Below the pieces are notes generated by a model that was not told the DNA's origin, searched no databases, and saw nothing but the letters and a program-made list of their open reading frames with translations. A stretch of 64,000 nucleotides of DNA from DASUPK01 sp963736305. Lineage in GTDB: Bacteria > Actinomycetota > Thermoleophilia > Solirubrobacterales > 70-9. The stretch covers positions 1-64,000 of the forward strand of contig CAVTOD010000011.1 of assembly GCA_963736305.1 (NCBI GenBank). The letters run 5' to 3'. The position numbers and the translations under genes are program-made. How positions within the stretch are numbered: position 1 is the stretch's first letter; each line of letters starts with the position of its first letter. Of this stretch, positions 61,134-64,000 are shown piece by piece.

Positions 61134-62231
61134 ATGGCGAAGCCGGGCATCGATCCCGCCCGGTTGGCAAGGCTCAGGGCCGCCACGCAGCTTCTTCACC
61201 GCCCCGTCTCCGCCAAGGATCCGGCAGAGATCGCCAGATCCATCGCCGGCGCCCAGGCACAGGACGTCTACGCCGGGCCGCTCACCTTCCGCTCCCGCAG
61301 CCGGACGCTGGCCGCCACCGACGTCACTCGTGCGCGCACCGAGGAGCGCTCGCTGCTCCGCACCTGGGTGATGCGGACGACGATTCACCTGATCCCGACC
61401 GACGACGCCGGCTGGTGGCTGCCGCTTTACGAGCCCGAGATCGAGCGCTGGTCGCGGCGGCGGCTCGAGCAGCTGGGCCTGCCCACGACGAAGCAGGACA
61501 AGGCGTTGCGGGTCGCCGCGAAGGCGCTCGCGGACGAGGGCCCGCTCACGCGCAGCGAGGTTCGCGAGCGGATCGAGGCGGCGGGGGTCGCCCTGAACAC
61601 GCAGACCGGGATGCACATCGCCCTCACCGCCGTCGTCTCCGGGATCGCCTGCCTCGGGCCCGACAAGGGCAAGAGCACCTGCCTGATCCGCCGCAAGGAC
61701 TGGCTCGACAAGCCGCCTCCGTTCGACCGCGGCAAGTCCCTCGCCGAGCTCGCCCGACGCTACCTGAGGGCCTTTGCGCCCGCCACCGACCGGGACTTCG
61801 CCTACTGGTCCGGGCTGCCACTCCGCGACGTGCGCGCGGGCCTGGAGTCGATCTCCGGCGAGATCCAGGAGGTGCGGGTGGGGGAGGACACGATGCTGGC
61901 GCCGCGCGGCGCTCTCCCGCGCCTCCCGGCGGCGGGCCAGGTCCGGATGCTCGGCAACTTCGACACCTACCTGCTCGGGTGGAAGGACCGCACCTTCTCG
62001 GTCACCGGCGAGCATGCGACGCACGTCAAGGAGGGGGGAGGAGGGTGGATCCGCCCGGTGATCGTCGAGGACGGCATCGTCGTCGGGGGCTGGCGGTCGG
62101 CCCGGAAGGGCAGCCGCCTCGAGATCACCCTGAATCTGCCGAAGAGCGAGCGCGAGCGGCTGAAGAAGAAGCTCGACGCCGAGATCGCCGACATCGCCCG
62201 CTTCGAAGGCATCGAGGCCACGGTCGCCTGA
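61134..62231 (+). CDS. Winged-helix DNA-binding protein, AlkZ-like (HTH_42) DNA glycosylase family
   Basis: 365 aa. N-terminal SIAGAQAQDVYAGPLTFRSR contains a QxQ motif as in AlkZ, the bacterial glycosylase that unhooks interstrand crosslinks. RTWVMRTTIHLIPTDDAGWW follows, as in the HTH_42 family. Repeated winged-helix segments are suggested in the middle (LTRSEVRERIEAAGV). Some family members are only DNA-binding. Base repair is a family-based inference, not a demonstrated role. Confidence 0.78.
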   Translation: MAKPGIDPARLARLRAATQLLHRPVSAKDPAEIARSIAGAQAQDVYAGPLTFRSRSRTLAATDVTRARTEERSLLRTWVMRTTIHLIPTDDAGWWLPLYEPEIERWSRRRLEQLGLPTTKQDKALRVAAKALADEGPLTRSEVRERIEAAGVALNTQTGMHIALTAVVSGIACLGPDKGKSTCLIRRKDWLDKPPPFDRGKSLAELARRYLRAFAPATDRDFAYWSGLPLRDVRAGLESISGEIQEVRVGEDTMLAPRGALPRLPAAGQVRMLGNFDTYLLGWKDRTFSVTGEHATHVKEGGGGWIRPVIVEDGIVVGGWRSARKGSRLEITLNLPKSERERLKKKLDAEIADIARFEGIEATVA

Positions 62232-62297
62232 CCCGGGTACCATCCCGCGCCGCACCATGGGAGGAGCCACAACGACTCAAGGAGACCGAACCTGACG

Positions 62298-62813
62298 ATG
62301 AGCGATGAGAACCACCAGCTGACGACGGACCAGGCCGAGAGAGAGGCCTCGGGCGCCCACGAGTACGGCCGCTACCTGGAGGAGTTCGAGGTCGGGGCCG
62401 TCTACAAGCACTGGCCCGCCAAGACGGTGACCGAGTCCGATGACCACCTCTTCTGCCTGATCACGATGAACCACCATCCGCTGCACCTGAACGACGTGTA
62501 CGCCTCTCAGTCCCAGCAGGGCCAGAACGTCGTGGTGGGGTCTCTCGTCTACTCACTCGCCCTCGGGATGTCGGTGAGCGACGTGTCCGGCAAGGCGATC
62601 GCGAACCTGGCGACCGAGGAGCTGACGCATCCCGCTCCCGTCTTCCACGGCGACACGCTCTTCTGCGAGTCGGAGGTGCTCGAGGTACGGCCCTCGGAGT
62701 CGAAGAAGGACCGCGGGGTCGTCAAGGTCCACACCCGTGTCTACAAGCAGGACGGGACGCTGGTCGCCGAGTTCAAGCGGGCCGTGCTGGTGCCGCGGAA
62801 GAACCCGGGCTAG
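62298..62813 (+). CDS. MaoC-family hydratase/dehydratase
   Basis: 171 aa. The hot-dog fold has YGRYLEEFEVGAVYKHWPAK, then DDHLFCLITMNHHPLHLND with the His/Asp-type active region of MaoC/R-hydratases, and LATEELTHPAPVFHGDTLFC. It hydrates enoyl-CoA esters or a related bond. Following the acyl-CoA dehydrogenase and SDR, it completes a possible beta-oxidation-like set. The 3' end overlaps the convergent XRE gene by 41 bp. Confidence 0.87.
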   Translation: MSDENHQLTTDQAEREASGAHEYGRYLEEFEVGAVYKHWPAKTVTESDDHLFCLITMNHHPLHLNDVYASQSQQGQNVVVGSLVYSLALGMSVSDVSGKAIANLATEELTHPAPVFHGDTLFCESEVLEVRPSESKKDRGVVKVHTRVYKQDGTLVAEFKRAVLVPRKNPG

Positions 62814-63204
62814 CCGCGAGCCGCGCCAGCGCCTCGTCAGGGCTGACCGAGAGACGACGCAAGGTTCGCAGCAGCGTCATCTCGGCCTCGGCGACGGGCT
62901 TCAGGGCGTCGTCTGGCCCAAGCAGAACCTCCGGAGCGAGGTCGAACGCCTCCGCGAAGTGGATGTACACGTAGACGGGAGCATTGGCATAGCCGCGTTC
63001 GAGTCGTGAGATGAGACTCTGGGAGTAAGGACCTCCGCGCGGACGCCTGACGCTGTGGCGCAGCTTTTCCTGGCTCAGACGACGGGCCTCGCGGAGCCGG
63101 CGCAGCCGTGACCCAATCATCTCCGTATAGGGCGTCCGGTAGAAGAACTCCCAGCGCTCCTCCGGGTCGTCGTCCGGTTCGATCTGACGGTTCCACCGAT
63201 CCAT
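62773..63204 (-). CDS. XRE-family helix-turn-helix regulator
   Basis: About 143 aa from ATG 63204; earlier in-frame Met codons (63225 and 63267) are alternatives. The HTH is MIGSRLRRLREARRLSQEKL with an insert (RHSVRRPRGGPYS) before SLISRLERGYANAPVYVYIH, the recognition helix region. The C-terminal part is helical. It converges with and overlaps maoC. Upstream, 63336-63367, lies a cluster of GAATC/GATTC half-sites that could be its operator. Confidence 0.78.
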   Translation of the reverse strand: MDRWNRQIEPDDDPEERWEFFYRTPYTEMIGSRLRRLREARRLSQEKLRHSVRRPRGGPYSQSLISRLERGYANAPVYVYIHFAEAFDLAPEVLLGPDDALKPVAEAEMTLLRTLRRLSVSPDEALARLAASPGSSAAPARPA

Positions 63205-63335
63205 GGTCAGGCGATGTCTCCCCATACCAGCGATAAGGCTCGGGTGGCGATGTCTCTCCCCGGCCAAGCGCGCGCGGGCCCTTGCGTCACGGGACGTGGG
63301 CGCTTCGGACTCGCATATCCCGCTGGTGCATAACC

Positions 63336-63367
63336 GACTCGCAGTGCGAATCGGTGATTCCGAATCG
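63336..63367. promoter_or_regulatory. Cluster of four GAATC/GATTC-type half-sites
   Basis: GACTCGCA-G-TGCGAATC (17 bp, one mismatch) overlaps GAATC-GGT-GATTC, then a further GAATC follows, at 63336-63367. The four half-sites within about 32 bp lie upstream of the XRE gene and downstream of the Cys-motif gene. A role as a cooperative operator for the XRE protein is plausible. Confidence 0.4.
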
Positions 63368-63399
63368 ACTAAGTCCCTCCCGGCGAAGCCCGGACCGGG

Positions 63400-63972
63400 C
63401 TAGTGCGCTTCGTCAGGCGCGTGTGCCGGCGGGCGTGACTCCTCCGCCAGCGAGGTGATCTCGAGCACGCCGCGGGAGGCTTCCTCGAGGACCTCCGTCG
63501 CCTCCTCGGCAGAGCGCGCGTAGAGCTCCACCAGCAGGTGGACGATGATCCGCTCCTCGTCGTGCTTGTGGAAGCGGACGTGGGTGAAGAACTCGCGGGT
63601 GCCCTGCTCGCCGAACGATCCGTAGGTGAGCGATTCCGCCGCCTCGGGACCGGAGCAGCTCTCGACCTGGTCCTGGTCCACCGTCACTGTGCAGGAGGCG
63701 ACCCAGGGCGTGCCGGCCACCATCCGCTCCCAGCGGTCCTCGATGGGCACGACCTTGTCCTCGCGGATCGTCAGGTGCGGCTGGTCGTGCAGGCAGCGAA
63801 GGCACTGGACGACGGCCTCCTGGACCTCGTCCAGGCGCTCGGAAGGCTCGCCGGTCTCCGGGTCGACCCGCAGGATCGCGTCGTAGTGCAGTTGGACCTC
63901 GAGGTCCCGGGCCCAGCAGCGGTAGCAGCGGAGCCAGGAGCTGCGATCGCCGTTCAGCTCCGGTTCGCTCAT
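63400..63972 (-). CDS. Unrecognised protein with two CxxC motifs
   Basis: 190 aa from ATG 63972. There are two CxxC knuckles, CYRCW (about 16-19) and CLRCL (about 57-60), probably one zinc site in the N-terminal third. The rest is beta-rich with VASCTVTVDQDQVESCSGPE, then FFTHVRFHKHDEERIIVHLL, and a C-terminal helix (SAEEATEVLEEASRGVLEIT). I do not recognise the family. The last bases of the window, 63973-64000, hold nothing clear. Confidence 0.6.
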   Translation of the reverse strand: MSEPELNGDRSSWLRCYRCWARDLEVQLHYDAILRVDPETGEPSERLDEVQEAVVQCLRCLHDQPHLTIREDKVVPIEDRWERMVAGTPWVASCTVTVDQDQVESCSGPEAAESLTYGSFGEQGTREFFTHVRFHKHDEERIIVHLLVELYARSAEEATEVLEEASRGVLEITSLAEESRPPAHAPDEAH

Positions 63973-64000
63973 CCGCTACGCGGGTTGCGCGGCGCGGTGG

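Overview
The window is GC-rich (roughly two thirds G+C or more by eye), tightly packed, uses many GTG starts, and has many 1-4 bp stop/start overlaps (GTGA, ATGA, TGATG). The gene content suggests a soil-type actinobacterium, most likely class Thermoleophilia (Solirubrobacterales or relatives). The reasons are a group 3b [NiFe] hydrogenase, a 2-oxoacid:ferredoxin oxidoreductase, TrpB2, a GTP-type PEP carboxykinase, a WS/DGAT acyltransferase, and secreted proteins with Lys/Cys-rich basic tails. This placement is an inference. No rRNA, tRNA, CRISPR array or insertion sequence was recognised.

Region 1 (1-22 kb) is a surface-polysaccharide and glycan-modification locus. A plus-strand block (1-5583) holds a PIG-L deacetylase (cut by the window edge), a DUF4910 peptidase-like protein, an SDR lacking its catalytic Tyr/Lys, an Fe(II)/2-oxoglutarate oxygenase-like protein, an unrecognised protein with a duplicated Cys/YW-E-WL domain, and a GT2 glycosyltransferase. 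A seven-gene minus-strand operon (14039 down to 5602) holds GT2, a WecG-type GT26, a sugar epimerase, an RmlC-like epimerase, another glycosyltransferase, a frameshifted membrane glycosyltransferase and a Wzx-like flippase. From 14.2 to 19.0 kb the plus strand has a DUF6492 protein, a methyltransferase relic, GT2, a Wzy-like polymerase and a Wzz-like protein with a C-terminal winged helix. Then come a secreted glycosidase-like protein, a methyltransferase and a NarL/LuxR response regulator. The regulator has two degenerate partial copies next to it.

Region 2 (23-28 kb) holds sucC-sucD with a small ferredoxin-like gene, a secreted protein, and a drug-efflux MFS gene divergent from an ArsR repressor with clear inverted-repeat operators.

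Region 3 (28-38 kb) is a group 3b NAD(P)-linked [NiFe] hydrogenase operon: beta, cNMP-domain protein, gamma, small, large, then a maturation protease fused to an NTF2-like domain. Its maturation genes are in poor condition. hypA and hypB are frameshifted and truncated, and hypD and hypF are short remnants. Only hypC and an unusual SIS-HypC-SIS fusion are intact. This is the most unusual part of the window.

Region 4 (38-64 kb) is central carbon and lipid metabolism: a GNAT/ADP-forming acyl-CoA synthetase fusion, universal stress protein, a coupled operon ppsA - WS/DGAT - porG - porA - porB - porD/GltD-like - small membrane protein, divergent pckG, a secreted RTX-repeat protein, trpB2, a malyl-CoA-lyase-like enzyme with a 4HBT thioesterase, a PadR regulator, and an acyl-CoA dehydrogenase - SDR - SCP2 - AlkZ-like - MaoC run ending at a convergent XRE regulator. 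Together, PorABG (acetyl-CoA to pyruvate), PpsA (pyruvate to PEP) and PckG make a compact gluconeogenic/anaplerotic node.
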